NCBI GenBank assembly: GCA_965200035.1
Contig: OZ241334.1
Location: 1,364,001-1,428,000 of the forward strand
Source: UBA1952 sp965200035
GTDB lineage: Bacteria > Bacteroidota > Bacteroidia > Chitinophagales > Chitinophagaceae
Direction of reading: 5' to 3'
DNA length: 64,000 bases
The notes beneath the pieces were generated by a model. That model was not told the DNA's origin and did not search any database. It saw only the letters and a program-made list of their open reading frames with translations. The position numbers and the translations under genes were made by a program. Shown here in pieces: positions 35,463-44,378 of the stretch; the first letter of the stretch is position 1; each line of letters opens with the position of its first letter.

Positions 35463-36368
35463 ATGATTTACCTGATCCTGACCATCCTGCTGAATGTGTA
35501 CCTCACGGTATCATTCAAAGTCTTCGAGCGGCTGAAGATCGATACACTGCAGGCTATTGTGGTCAACTACTGGACCTGTGTGATTACCGGCAGCATCTTC
35601 CTCGGTCACTTCCCGGTTACTGCTGCTTCCGTAGCCCAGCCCTGGATTTATTGGGCGCTATTGATGGGCGCTTCTTTCTTTTCCGTCTTTAACCTGCTAG
35701 CGCTGTGCACGCGGGTAGATGGCATTACTACCACGACCATCGCCAATAAGCTAAGTCTGGTGATACCGGTCGGGTTTGCCTTATGGCTGTATGGTGATGT
35801 GATGACGCTGACCAAAGCACTGGGCATCCTGATTGCATTTCCCGCTGTATATCTGAGCACACGCACCGATTCCGGCTCATCCGGAAAAAAGATGAGCGTG
35901 CTGCTGCCCTTCCTGCTTTTCATCGGCTCCGGATTGCTGGATACACTGGTCAATTATATTTCGCACCAGTATTTTTCAACGGGAAATGATGCCGCTGACT
36001 CAGCCGGACAATCCGTTTACCTCATTCATACTTTTTTTGCGGCAGGTACTATTGGCTTATTGGTTGCCGCTGCTTCTATCCTGATGGGTAAGCGCACTTT
36101 TGCCTGGAAAAATGTAGCGGCAGGTATTATACTCGGCATTCCCAATTATTTCTCGATCTATTTCTTGTTCCGCCTCCTGCAAAGCGGCTTCCTGCCTGCT
36201 TCTGCAGCTATTCCGGTCAATAATATCGGCATTGTACTGGTGGCTGCTGTTACGGCTGTATTGTTCTTTAAAGAAAAAGCCAATACTGCACGAATCATAG
36301 GTATGGTACTCTCACTGCTTGCTATTCTGCTCATCATGTTATCCGGACTTCATGGAACCACAGCTTAA
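35463..36368 (+). CDS. EamA/DMT superfamily transporter
   Basis: 301-aa inner-membrane protein with about ten hydrophobic helices in two halves, typical of drug/metabolite transporters. The first helix starts at residue 2 (IYLILTILLNVYLTVSF). The two-repeat layout, a Lys near VTTTTIANKLSLVIPVGFALW, and the last helix TARIIGMVLSLLAILLIML fit the EamA family. Substrate is unknown. The gene begins 11 bp after ribD and overlaps the yigZ start by 17 bp, so ribD-DMT-yigZ-queG may be one transcript with an internal promoter. Confidence 0.85.
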   Translation: MIYLILTILLNVYLTVSFKVFERLKIDTLQAIVVNYWTCVITGSIFLGHFPVTAASVAQPWIYWALLMGASFFSVFNLLALCTRVDGITTTTIANKLSLVIPVGFALWLYGDVMTLTKALGILIAFPAVYLSTRTDSGSSGKKMSVLLPFLLFIGSGLLDTLVNYISHQYFSTGNDAADSAGQSVYLIHTFFAAGTIGLLVAAASILMGKRTFAWKNVAAGIILGIPNYFSIYFLFRLLQSGFLPASAAIPVNNIGIVLVAAVTAVLFFKEKANTARIIGMVLSLLAILLIMLSGLHGTTA

Positions 36369-36957
36369 ATACAGGACAATCGGAGCCGCCGGCACTTCTG
36401 ATTTCCGCGACCGGGGCAGCAAATTTCTGGGCTATGCCTATCCCATACAATCGGTGGATGAAGTGAAAGAGAAAGTACAGGCGCTGAAAAAAGAGCATCC
36501 AAAAGCGGTGCATTACTGCCTGGCGTGGCGCATGGGAATTGACGGCACGCAGTACCGCGCCAGCGATGACGGCGAGCCGGCAGGCAGCGCGGGAAGGCCT
36601 ATGTTCGGGCAGATCGACAGCCTTGGACTGACCAATGTGATGGTAGTAGTGGTGCGCTATTTTGGCGGTACGCTGCTGGGCGTGCCGGGCCTGATCAATG
36701 CTTACAAGACCGCTACTAATACAGCGCTGGAAGGCTTACCCATTGTTGAGAAATGGATAGAAACAATGATTGAGGTCACGTTTGACTATGCTTCCATGGG
36801 CGAAGTGCTGTACCTGCTGAAGCAAACAGAAGCCACGATCTATCATAAGGAATTGCAGCTCTTTTGCAGCATTAAGGCGGGAGTGCCTAAACAACAGCTT
36901 AACGCATGTCTGGCAAAGCTTTCGGAAATTCGTGGTGTATTGACCAAGACCATTTAG
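36352..36957 (+). CDS. YigZ/IMPACT family protein (UPF0029)
   Basis: About 201 aa. The N-terminal UPF0029/IMPACT domain has the family motif SDDGEPAGSAGRPM and VVVVRYFGGTLLGVPGL; the C-terminal ferredoxin-like DUF1949 part ends near residue 200. The family is related to the eukaryotic translation regulator IMPACT; the bacterial role is not settled. The ATG at 36352 (MEPQLKYRTIG) lies inside the end of the transporter gene (17-bp overlap), suggesting translational coupling; the frame opens farther upstream at 36319. Confidence 0.92.
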   Translation: MEPQLKYRTIGAAGTSDFRDRGSKFLGYAYPIQSVDEVKEKVQALKKEHPKAVHYCLAWRMGIDGTQYRASDDGEPAGSAGRPMFGQIDSLGLTNVMVVVVRYFGGTLLGVPGLINAYKTATNTALEGLPIVEKWIETMIEVTFDYASMGEVLYLLKQTEATIYHKELQLFCSIKAGVPKQQLNACLAKLSEIRGVLTKTI

Positions 36958-36996
36958 AATGATCTGCTCCGTACCGCAGCCTAAACCAATTATCTC

Positions 36997-37941
36997 ATCA
37001 ACACAGCAGAGCGCAATACGCAATTCATCAAGGCCGAGGCTTCCCGTCTGGGCTTTGACGCGTGCGGCATAGCGAAAGCCATACAGCTTGATGATGATGC
37101 GCGCAGGCTGGAATCCTGGCTCAACAAGGGTTTCCAGGCATCTATGAGCTGGATGGAGCGCAATTTTGATCTGCGAATCGATCCGCGGAAGCTGGTGCCC
37201 GGCGCCCGATCGGTCATTACTTTATTGCTGAATTATTATCCGCAGGTACAGCAGCAGTCCAATGCGCCGCAGGTAGCGAAATATGCCTGGGGACAGGATT
37301 ATCATGACGTGATCCGCGCAAAGCTGAATGAGCTGTTGGCTTCTGTGAAAGCAACTATCGGCGATGTGGACGGGCGCGGATTTGTAGATAGCGCGCCGGT
37401 GCTGGAGCGTAGCTGGGCCATGCGCACCGGCCTCGGCTGGATTGGTAAGAATGCCAATCTGCTGACGAAACATTCCGGCTCGTTTTTCTTCATTGCCACG
37501 CTCATTACCGATCTGGATTTAATACCTGATGCACCTTTTGCGACAGACTTCTGCGGCACCTGCACGCGCTGTATCGATGCCTGTCCTACGGAAGCTATTG
37601 TTGCCCCATCAATCGTGGATGCCAATAAATGCATCTCGTACCTCACCATAGAGCTGAAGGATGCGCTGATGCCGCAGGGCCTGGAACACCGTAATGACAA
37701 CTGGGTATTTGGCTGTGATGTATGCCAGGATGTATGTCCGTGGAACCGCTTTTCGAAAGCTACTAAAGAAGCTGCATTTACTCCATTGCCGGAGATACTG
37801 GATCTTTCAGCCAATGAATGGACACAGCTCAGTGAAGAGGCTTTCCGTAAAATCTTTAAAGGCTCACCCATCAAGCGGGCAAAATGGACTGGCATTATGC
37901 GCAATCTGAACGCCATCAGCGGTAATAAAAATGCGCCCTGA
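36997..37941 (+). CDS. queG: Epoxyqueuosine reductase; no standard start codon visible
   Basis: QueG reduces epoxyqueuosine to queuosine in tRNA, using cobalamin and two 4Fe-4S clusters. The cluster ligands are clear: CGTCTRCIDACPTEAI and CDVCQDVCPWN. The first ATG in frame is at 37144, which would drop about 49 conserved residues: upstream codons read NTAERNTQFIKAEASRLGF and DACGIAKA, the typical QueG start. Between the in-frame stop at 36982-36984 and 37144 there is no ATG, GTG or TTG. ATC at 36997 fits the expected length best; a start-codon mutation or a base error is also possible. Total about 315 aa. It lies 39 bp after yigZ. Confidence 0.85.
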   Translation: MNTAERNTQFIKAEASRLGFDACGIAKAIQLDDDARRLESWLNKGFQASMSWMERNFDLRIDPRKLVPGARSVITLLLNYYPQVQQQSNAPQVAKYAWGQDYHDVIRAKLNELLASVKATIGDVDGRGFVDSAPVLERSWAMRTGLGWIGKNANLLTKHSGSFFFIATLITDLDLIPDAPFATDFCGTCTRCIDACPTEAIVAPSIVDANKCISYLTIELKDALMPQGLEHRNDNWVFGCDVCQDVCPWNRFSKATKEAAFTPLPEILDLSANEWTQLSEEAFRKIFKGSPIKRAKWTGIMRNLNAISGNKNAP

Positions 37942-37977
37942 TGCACGCTGTGGCTGCGGCGTCTTGAATGCGCGCAC

Positions 37978-37985
37978 TACCTTTG
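37978..37985 (+). promoter_or_regulatory. -7 element of the GHL10 gene
   Basis: Perfect TACCTTTG followed by CCGG, 18 bp before the ATG at 38004. It lies after the upstream ATG at 37968, so it supports the later start. Confidence 0.65.
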
Positions 37986-38003
37986 CCGGACCAATATCCG
38001 TTC

Positions 38004-39497
38004 ATGTCTTTTCACTGCACCAAGTCGCGCATTCTGCTGCTCTTCTGCCTGCTCATGCTGGCTTATACTTCCAATTCGCAGAAGCGGGAATTCCGTGCAG
38101 CGTGGATTGCCACTGTTTCCAATATTGACTGGCCGTCCAAGCCCGGACTGCCGGCTTATGAGCAGCAGCAGCAGTTCATTCATCGCCTCGATCAGCTAAA
38201 AGCCATAGGCTGCAATGCGGTGATTGTACAGATTCGCCCTGCATCAGACGCCTTATATGCTTCTGAGATCGAGCCCTGGAGCCGTTTTCTGACGGGTGCT
38301 GTTGGCCGTGCGCCCTCTCCTTATTATGATCCGCTGGAATTTATGCTGGCCGAGACGCATAAGCGCGATATGGAGTTTCATGCGTGGTTCAATCCATTCC
38401 GTGCGCTGACGGACAGCAAGAAAAATCCAAATCCTGCTAATCACATTACCCGCACGCATCCTGAATGGATCATCAGCTATGGTGGCAAAAGCTACATCAA
38501 TCCCGGTGAGCCGGAAGCGCGCGATTATGTGATCCGGGTGATTATGGATGTGGTAAAGCGCTATGATATTGATGCCGTGCATCTGGATGATTATTTTTAT
38601 CCTTACCGCATTGCGGGAGTGCAGTTCAATGATGCAGGTTCTTTCAGCCGCAACAACAATAATATTGTGGACAAAGAAGACTGGCGCCGCAACAATGTAA
38701 GCCTGTTTGTCTATGCGCTCAACAACAGTATCAAGACCACAAAGCCTTATGTAAAATTCGGCATTAGCCCTTTTGGCGTATGGCGTAATTATCCCAAAGA
38801 CCCGGATGGATCGCACACTCATGGTGGACAGACCAATTATGATGATCTGTATTCGGATATTCGCCTGTGGTTGGAGAAAGGCTGGATCGACTATGCTTTG
38901 CCGCAACTTTATTGGGAGCATCATAACCGCGCTGCAGCGTTTGAAGTATTGCTGCCCTGGTGGCGCGATCACGCCTATAAGCGCCACGTTTATTATGGTT
39001 TGGGACTCTACCGGATGCTGGATGCAAAGGGTGGAATATGGGCAGGCACGCATGAATTGACTTCGCAGATCCGCGATATCCGGGAAGAAGCACCTAGCTC
39101 CGGTTATGCGCTGTATAGCGTCAGTAATTTTGACCGCATCCGTCTGCCAATTGAAGATAGCCTACAGGCGCTGGGCAGGCAGATTGCGCTGCCGCCGGCT
39201 ATGCCGTGGCTGGATAGTATTGCGCCCGCATCACCATTCATGGTAAAGGCAACTTCCAATGGCGGCGGCACCTTCATTCAATGGCAAGCGGTGAATCCGA
39301 AAAATGAGCTTTTGAGATTTGCGGTTTACCGGTTTCGCAAAGGTGAGCGTATGGATATTGAGGATGCAGCTCACCTGATTGCCATTACCGGCAAGCCGGA
39401 ATATCTGGATGCTGCAGGAGGTTACAATGATGTATATATGATTACTGCGCTGGACCGTTTGTGGAATGAAAGCCGCCCGGCTGCGCAGCAGCGGTAA
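38004..39497 (+). CDS. Glycosyl hydrolase-like 10 (GHL10, DUF187) family secreted protein
   Basis: About 497 aa with a signal peptide (SRILLLFCLLMLAYTSNSQ). The TIM-barrel domain starts FRAAWIATVSNIDWPSKPG and has HAWFNPFRAL, DAVHLDDYFYPY (likely catalytic acidic residues) and DYALPQLYWEHHN. A small fibronectin-like or beta domain follows from about residue 420. Family members act on or bind carbohydrate at the cell envelope, and some are peptidoglycan- or exopolysaccharide-related; the substrate here is unknown. Own -7 element at 37978. Confidence 0.9.
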   Translation: MSFHCTKSRILLLFCLLMLAYTSNSQKREFRAAWIATVSNIDWPSKPGLPAYEQQQQFIHRLDQLKAIGCNAVIVQIRPASDALYASEIEPWSRFLTGAVGRAPSPYYDPLEFMLAETHKRDMEFHAWFNPFRALTDSKKNPNPANHITRTHPEWIISYGGKSYINPGEPEARDYVIRVIMDVVKRYDIDAVHLDDYFYPYRIAGVQFNDAGSFSRNNNNIVDKEDWRRNNVSLFVYALNNSIKTTKPYVKFGISPFGVWRNYPKDPDGSHTHGGQTNYDDLYSDIRLWLEKGWIDYALPQLYWEHHNRAAAFEVLLPWWRDHAYKRHVYYGLGLYRMLDAKGGIWAGTHELTSQIRDIREEAPSSGYALYSVSNFDRIRLPIEDSLQALGRQIALPPAMPWLDSIAPASPFMVKATSNGGGTFIQWQAVNPKNELLRFAVYRFRKGERMDIEDAAHLIAITGKPEYLDAAGGYNDVYMITALDRLWNESRPAAQQR

Positions 39498-39592
39498 CTT
39501 TAAAAACAGCGGAAAGGAAAAGAAAAATAGCAGCAATCAGATGAACGGTGCCAACGCCACTACAGCCTCATCAGGGAACAAAAGCTGACTTA

Positions 39593-39627
39593 TTAAAAAA
39601 TAAAACGCCTTGTAAGATTACAAGGCG
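39593..39627 (-). terminator. Rho-independent terminator pointing to the minus strand
   Basis: Stem CGCCTTGTA (39606-39614) with TACAAGGCG (39619-39627), 4-nt loop AGAT. On the minus strand it is followed by TTTTATTTTTTAAT; on the plus strand there is no T-run. No minus-strand gene precedes it, so the transcript it ends is unknown. Confidence 0.65.
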
Positions 39628-39819
39628 CTCTTCATTGTGCGGTCCGTTGTGGAAACAAAAGACCTTTACCCCTATTGAAACGAAAAACGTAAAGTTCTGA
39701 TATTGTGTACAACAGGATATTTTATCGTGTTGCGAATGCAATAATAGTGAAACTTTCGCATTTGAATCGAAATTAATTTTTAACCAAGCGTCAAAAAACA
39801 TCTCATTCTTATTACTGCT

Positions 39820-39827
39820 TACTTTCG
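39820..39827 (+). promoter_or_regulatory. -7 element of the dGTPase gene
   Basis: TACTTTCG, one mismatch, 9 bp before the ATG at 39837, identical in sequence and spacing to ribD. Confidence 0.6.
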
Positions 39828-39836
39828 TGCCTCTGT

Positions 39837-41225
39837 ATGATGAACTGGCATACCCTTTACAGCGCCAAGCGCACCGGCGACCCGCCCCGGAAAGATGCGA
39901 ATCCGGATGTGTTGCGCACTTCCTATATCCGCGATTACGACCGGCTGATCTTTTCTTCGTCATTCCGCAGATTGCAGAATAAGACGCAGGTTTTCCCACT
40001 GCCCGGTCCTGTATTTGTACACAATCGTCTTACGCACAGCCTCGAAGTGGCGTCTGTAGGGCGCTCGCTCGGGAAGGCTGTCGGCGAAACTCTTGTCCAG
40101 AAATATATGGATTCCGGAAGCGATTTTTACGAGTTCTACAAGTACGAATTGGCTTCTGTAGTTGCCGCTGCCTGCCTGGCGCATGATATTGGCAATCCTC
40201 CATTCGGCCATTCCGGGGAAGATTCTATCCGTACTTATTTTAAAAACCTGGAAGGAAATCACAGAACCACCCTGGAAAGCGCGCTCACCAAAAATCAACT
40301 GCTCGACTTTGAATTTTTTGAAGGCAATGCCAATGCATTCCGCATCCTGACCACCGGCTTCAATGAGCCGGAGCCGGGCGGCGAGCGCCTTACTTATACT
40401 ACACTCGCATCAATTGTAAAATATCCTTGCACATCTGCCTCCGGCTTCAATAAAAGCACCGGCTTGATCGCTACTAAAAAATCAGGCTTCTTTGACAGCG
40501 AGCTATCTACTTACCGCGATATTGCTGCCAGCCTGAATATTGGCCTGCTGCCAGGCTATAAAGATGTGTATGTGCGCCATCCGTTCGTTTTTCTGGTAGA
40601 AGCTGCCGATGATATCTGCTATCGTGTCATTGATCTGGAAGATGCGCACCGGTTGGGCATCGTGTCACTACAGACGGTTCAGGATCTGTTTCTTCCTTTC
40701 TTTAAACATACCACCGATTACCGCTCTACAGAGTACATCATGCGCAAGCTGGAAGGCATCCGCGATCATAATAAAAAGGTCCAGTTTATCCGGGCTATGT
40801 GGATCGGGCTGATGACGGATAAACTCACAGAAGCGTTCATGGCGCATGAAGAAACCATGCTGGCCGGCACGTTGAACAAATCGCTGCTGGATTGCCTGCC
40901 GGAAGAAGAGCGGGCATTGCTGAAAGCGATTGACGCGCACTCGGTGAAGCATGTATATGGCTACAGCCCGGTAATCGAAATTGAGGTGGCCGGCTATCAT
41001 GTGATCGGCGGACTGCTAAAAGAATTTGTGGGCGCGGTTTTGCAGCCGAAGTCCTCCAAGTCGAAGCATATACTCAGGCTGGTCTCATCCCAGTTTCCGG
41101 TCAGCGGAGATAATCTGTACCAGGATATTCAATCGGTCGTGGATTTCATCAGCGGCATGACCGACCTCTATGCGATGGACCTGTACCGTAAGATGACCGG
41201 CATCTCCATACCACAGCTAAGATAA
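39837..41225 (+). CDS. dgt: Deoxyguanosinetriphosphate triphosphohydrolase-like protein
   Basis: 462-aa HD-domain dNTP triphosphohydrolase, splitting dGTP (or other dNTPs) into deoxynucleoside and triphosphate. The metal-binding residues are in HNRLTHSLEVASVGRSLG and LAHDIGNPPFGHSGE (HD), with a later Asp in EAADDICYRVIDLEDAH. An N-terminal YIRDYDRLIFSSSFRRLQNKTQV is typical. A second ATG at 39840 is also possible. It is 5 bp before queA, so dgt-queA are probably co-transcribed. Confidence 0.93.
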   Translation: MMNWHTLYSAKRTGDPPRKDANPDVLRTSYIRDYDRLIFSSSFRRLQNKTQVFPLPGPVFVHNRLTHSLEVASVGRSLGKAVGETLVQKYMDSGSDFYEFYKYELASVVAAACLAHDIGNPPFGHSGEDSIRTYFKNLEGNHRTTLESALTKNQLLDFEFFEGNANAFRILTTGFNEPEPGGERLTYTTLASIVKYPCTSASGFNKSTGLIATKKSGFFDSELSTYRDIAASLNIGLLPGYKDVYVRHPFVFLVEAADDICYRVIDLEDAHRLGIVSLQTVQDLFLPFFKHTTDYRSTEYIMRKLEGIRDHNKKVQFIRAMWIGLMTDKLTEAFMAHEETMLAGTLNKSLLDCLPEEERALLKAIDAHSVKHVYGYSPVIEIEVAGYHVIGGLLKEFVGAVLQPKSSKSKHILRLVSSQFPVSGDNLYQDIQSVVDFISGMTDLYAMDLYRKMTGISIPQLR

Positions 41226-41230
41226 GCGCT

Positions 41231-42460
41231 ATGCATCCTGCCGATTTGAGCATTGAAGATTACACCTACGAGCTGCCCGATGAGCAGATAGCCCGCTATC
41301 CGCTGGAGCAGCGCGATGCTTCCAAATTATTGGTTTATCAGGCCGGTACTATCCGTGAAGAAGTATTTACAGACTTGCCCAATGAGTTGCCTTCCGGCGC
41401 ATTGGTAGTCTTTAATCAGACGCGGGTAGTGAATGCCCGGCTGCAGTTCCGCAAGCCTACCGGCGGACTGATCGAAATTTTTTGCCTGGAGCCACATGAG
41501 CAATATGGATCTATACCGGCCGCTATGGCACAGCATGGAAAGGTATGGTGGCATTGTATGGTAGGCGGAGCCGCCAAGTGGAAACCCGGTGTATTACTGG
41601 AGCTGAACACATCCCATTTTTTGATGACGGCGATGCTGGTGGAGCGCACGACCAATGATTTTATCATTGAACTGGCCTGGAATAATCCGGAGCTTTCCTT
41701 TGCCGAAGTATTGAGCGAAGCGGGTAAGATACCATTGCCTCCCTACCTGAACCGCGAAGCAGAAGCCAGCGACCTGAATCGTTACCAAACGCTTTTTGCA
41801 GCAGAAGAAGGGAGCGTGGCGGCACCAACAGCATCCCTGCATTTCACTCCGGAGGTGATGCAGGCAATAGCACAGAAAGACATTGATACGGCTCTGCTGA
41901 CTTTGCATGTGGGCGCCGGCACCTTCAAGCCGGTAAAATCAGAAACAATTGGCGGGCACCATATGCATGCAGAATGGCTCGAAGTAACCGATGCGGCCAT
42001 TCAGTCAATTTTAGATCACTTGCCCGGCACTGTAGTTGCGGCAGGCACTACAGCTATGCGCACACTGGAAAGCCTTTACTGGATTGGTTGTAAAATAATG
42101 AGCAATGCCTATATTGACATAAAAGACTTGGCAATAAGCCAGTGGGAGCCTTACGAAAGGCGCGTACAAACTACCGCAACGGAAGCGTTGGCTGCCTTAC
42201 TGCAATGGATGCAACAGCATAATCACCCGAAAATCATTACTAAAACAGGCATCCTGATCGCACCGGGCTACACATTCCGCGTAGTGAGCGGGCTGGTTAC
42301 GAACTTTCATCAGCCACAGTCCACCCTTCTGCTGCTGGTAGCTGCGCTGATCGGTGACGACTGGAAGAAGGTTTATGAATATGCCCTTGCTCATCAGTTC
42401 CGCTTCCTCAGCTATGGCGATAGCAGCCTGCTCTGGAAAGCCGGGGTCGGGACGCGATAG
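41231..42460 (+). CDS. queA: S-adenosylmethionine:tRNA ribosyltransferase-isomerase
   Basis: QueA transfers and isomerises the ribosyl part of SAM onto preQ1 in tRNA, giving epoxyqueuosine, the substrate of QueG found 3.3 kb upstream. 409 aa, somewhat longer than the usual 345-350 aa. Motifs: YELPDEQIARYPLEQRDASKL, FNQTRVVNARL, GKIPLPPYLNRE, HVGAGTFKPVKSE, HHMHAEWLEV and AAGTTAMRTLES. The stop codon lies within a REP-like element (42441-42473), so the element forms the last codons. Confidence 0.95.
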   Translation: MHPADLSIEDYTYELPDEQIARYPLEQRDASKLLVYQAGTIREEVFTDLPNELPSGALVVFNQTRVVNARLQFRKPTGGLIEIFCLEPHEQYGSIPAAMAQHGKVWWHCMVGGAAKWKPGVLLELNTSHFLMTAMLVERTTNDFIIELAWNNPELSFAEVLSEAGKIPLPPYLNREAEASDLNRYQTLFAAEEGSVAAPTASLHFTPEVMQAIAQKDIDTALLTLHVGAGTFKPVKSETIGGHHMHAEWLEVTDAAIQSILDHLPGTVVAAGTTAMRTLESLYWIGCKIMSNAYIDIKDLAISQWEPYERRVQTTATEALAALLQWMQQHNHPKIITKTGILIAPGYTFRVVSGLVTNFHQPQSTLLLLVAALIGDDWKKVYEYALAHQFRFLSYGDSSLLWKAGVGTR

Positions 42461-42473
42461 CAGCCTGAACCCT
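42441..42473 (-). repeat. REP-like element, copy 1
   Basis: Minus strand reads as GGGTTCAGGCTGCTATCGCG followed by TCCCGACCCC. Two similar copies lie at 44311 and 52974. The two ends (GGTTCAGG / CCCGACCC) are imperfect inverted repeats. It overlaps the last codons of queA. Confidence 0.65.
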
Positions 42474-42535
42474 ATGCTTAAAAACATTAACTATCGAATA
42501 TGGATCTAATGTTGCGGCAACAGGTAATGTCCTCC

Positions 42536-42543
42536 TATATTTG
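42536..42543 (+). promoter_or_regulatory. -7 element of the nadC operon
   Basis: Perfect TATATTTG, 13 bp before the ATG at 42557; a TTG at 42512-42514 lies 21 bp upstream as a possible -33 element. Confidence 0.7.
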
Positions 42544-42556
42544 ACCTGCATCCTGT

Positions 42557-43417
42557 ATGCACACAGAATTTCAATCAATGACCAAAAATGAATTTATAGC
42601 CGCGGCACTTGCAGAAGACGTAGGCGCCGGCGACTTTTCCACTTTAGCATCTATTCCTGCTACTGCTCAGGGCAAGGCGGTGCTAAAAATTAAGGAACAC
42701 GGCATTCTGGCCGGGCTACAGCTCGCGCAGGACATCTTTCATCATCTGGAGCCGGAAGCAAAGTTTACGCTCAATAAAAAAGACGGCGACCGTATTGCCA
42801 AAGGCGAAACAGCTTTTGAAGTCACCGCATCCGTGCATACCATTCTGAAAGCGGAGCGGCTTGCGCTTAATTGTATGCAGCGTATGAGCGGTATTGCTAC
42901 CATTACCCACCAATTTGCGGATAAAATCAAAGGCTATAAGGCGAAGATCCTTGATACACGAAAAACCACTCCGCTCTTCCGCCAGTTTGAGAAAGATGCA
43001 GTGCGGCTTGGCGGCGGGTACAATCACCGGATGGGGCTTTATGATATGGTGATGCTGAAAGACAATCACATCGACTTCTGCGGGGGCATTACCAAAGCCA
43101 TTAACCAGACCAATCAATACCTGATCGCCAACAATATGAACCTGAAGATCGAGATCGAGACGCGCAGTCTGGCAGATGTGCAGGAGGTACTGGAGGCAGG
43201 GCGTGTGCACCGCATTATGCTGGACAATTTTGAGCCGGATGATATTGAAGAAGCAGTAGCGCTGATCGGCGGGCGATATGAAACAGAAGCATCGGGTGGC
43301 ATTCATATAGATAATGTGGTGGCTTATGCCCGTACCGGTGTGGACCTGATATCGGTAGGCGCCATCATTCACCACGCGGTAAGCCTGGATCTGAGCCTCA
43401 AGGCGCAAATATTATAG
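42557..43417 (+). CDS. nadC: Carboxylating nicotinate-nucleotide diphosphorylase (quinolinate phosphoribosyltransferase)
   Basis: NadC makes nicotinate mononucleotide from quinolinate and PRPP in NAD synthesis. 286 aa. Motifs: AEDVGAGDFST, LNCMQRMSGIAT, ILDTRKTTPLFR (active-site Arg and Lys), VRLGGGYNHRMGLYDMVMLKDNH and IMLDNF. The start could be the ATG at 42557 or the later MTKNEF. The lipid kinase follows after 3 bp. No nadA or nadB in the window. Confidence 0.96.
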   Translation: MHTEFQSMTKNEFIAAALAEDVGAGDFSTLASIPATAQGKAVLKIKEHGILAGLQLAQDIFHHLEPEAKFTLNKKDGDRIAKGETAFEVTASVHTILKAERLALNCMQRMSGIATITHQFADKIKGYKAKILDTRKTTPLFRQFEKDAVRLGGGYNHRMGLYDMVMLKDNHIDFCGGITKAINQTNQYLIANNMNLKIEIETRSLADVQEVLEAGRVHRIMLDNFEPDDIEEAVALIGGRYETEASGGIHIDNVVAYARTGVDLISVGAIIHHAVSLDLSLKAQIL

Positions 43418-43420
43418 CGC

Positions 43421-44296
43421 ATGAAAAAGCACCTCGTATTCATCGTGAACCCAAAGAGCGGTACTGACCGCCTGAAGGAGATGCAGAGCGCTATAGATCT
43501 GGCGCTCGATCAGGAGCAATTTTCCTACGAGATGCAGCATACCCGCTATCACAAGCACGGTACGGAACTGGCGAATGAAGCAGCCCATAAAGGCGCTTTT
43601 GCAGTAGTAGCGGTAGGCGGCGATGGATCGGTGAATGATGTGCTTGCAGGGCTTATTGGTACTAATACCCATTTAGCCATTATTCCGCGCGGTTCGGGCA
43701 ATGGTATGGCGCGCAACATTGGCCTGCCACTGAATGACGCTGCGTGCATCGCTATTATCAATAAGCAGCATATAGTGCCTACAGACATTGGCTTTGCCAA
43801 TGACCGGCCTTATATATCCAACGCGGGCGTAGGTTTTGATGCGCTCATTTCCAGAGAATTTTCCAAGAGCAAGCGGCGCGGCCTGAAGGCTTATTCCTGG
43901 CTGGTGACCAAGCATCTCTGGACTTATAAAGAGCCGGAATGGCGCATTACCATAGATGGCGAAAAGATACGCGAACGTGCTTTTCTGGTGAATGTGGCCA
44001 ACGGACAACAGTTTGGCTATAACTTCAAAATAGCCCCGAATGCCAGCTATACCGATGGACTGCTGGATGTGGTCATCATCCGTAAGTTTCCCCGGCTGCT
44101 GGGCGCCAAGCTGGTGTACCGGGCCATGAAGGGCGACATTACCCAAAGTCCATACGTAAAGCATTATCGATGCCGGGAAGTTACGATTGCTCACCCTGAG
44201 CTGCAGCTGATGCAGACGGATGGCGATGCACATGCCTGTAACCATACTATCCATTTTCGGGTAGCGTCCGGTGCGCTGGGGGTGCTGATGCCTTAG
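43421..44296 (+). CDS. Diacylglycerol kinase family lipid kinase
   Basis: 291-aa DAGK-catalytic-domain protein of the YegS/DgkB type, phosphorylating a lipid such as diacylglycerol or a sphingoid base. It begins HLVFIVNPKSGTDRLKE. The nucleotide-binding motifs are VAVGGDGSVNDVLAGL and IIPRGSGNGMARNIGLP, with GVGFDALISREF and a C-terminal beta-sandwich (DGLLDVVIIRKFPR, MQTDGDAH). The exact lipid cannot be told. It lies 3 bp after nadC, probably in one transcript; a REP-like element follows its stop. Confidence 0.92.
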   Translation: MKKHLVFIVNPKSGTDRLKEMQSAIDLALDQEQFSYEMQHTRYHKHGTELANEAAHKGAFAVVAVGGDGSVNDVLAGLIGTNTHLAIIPRGSGNGMARNIGLPLNDAACIAIINKQHIVPTDIGFANDRPYISNAGVGFDALISREFSKSKRRGLKAYSWLVTKHLWTYKEPEWRITIDGEKIRERAFLVNVANGQQFGYNFKIAPNASYTDGLLDVVIIRKFPRLLGAKLVYRAMKGDITQSPYVKHYRCREVTIAHPELQLMQTDGDAHACNHTIHFRVASGALGVLMP

Positions 44297-44310
44297 CCTG
44301 ATTATTGTTG

Positions 44311-44343
44311 ACGGTTCAGGTCGCTATCGTGTCCCGACCCTGC
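44311..44343 (+). repeat. REP-like element, copy 2
   Basis: Reads ACGGTTCAGGTCGCTATCGT then GTCCCGACCCTGC. It lies between the lipid kinase stop and the promoter of the next gene. About 85 percent identical to copy 1 by eye. Confidence 0.65.
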
Positions 44344-44349
44344 GTTGCT

Positions 44350-44357
44350 TACTTTTG
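44350..44357 (+). promoter_or_regulatory. -7 element of the lipoprotein / 772-aa protein pair
   Basis: Perfect TACTTTTG followed by CGCC, 21 bp before the ATG at 44379, directly after REP-like copy 2. Confidence 0.65.
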
Positions 44358-44378
44358 CGCCGGAATCGGTAAAGATTG

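Larger units (their letters stand above)
39498..39836. other. Intergenic region with a minus-oriented hairpin
   Basis: 339 bp between two plus-strand genes. It holds a hairpin whose U-tract lies on the minus strand (39606-39627) and the dgt -7 element near its right end. No ORF is supported. Confidence 0.6.

Noticed and set aside
39571..39999. 142-codon minus-strand ORF ending near the terminator at 39606
   Set aside because: It runs antisense into dgt and has no start signal or family likeness; a non-coding transcript explains the terminator equally well.
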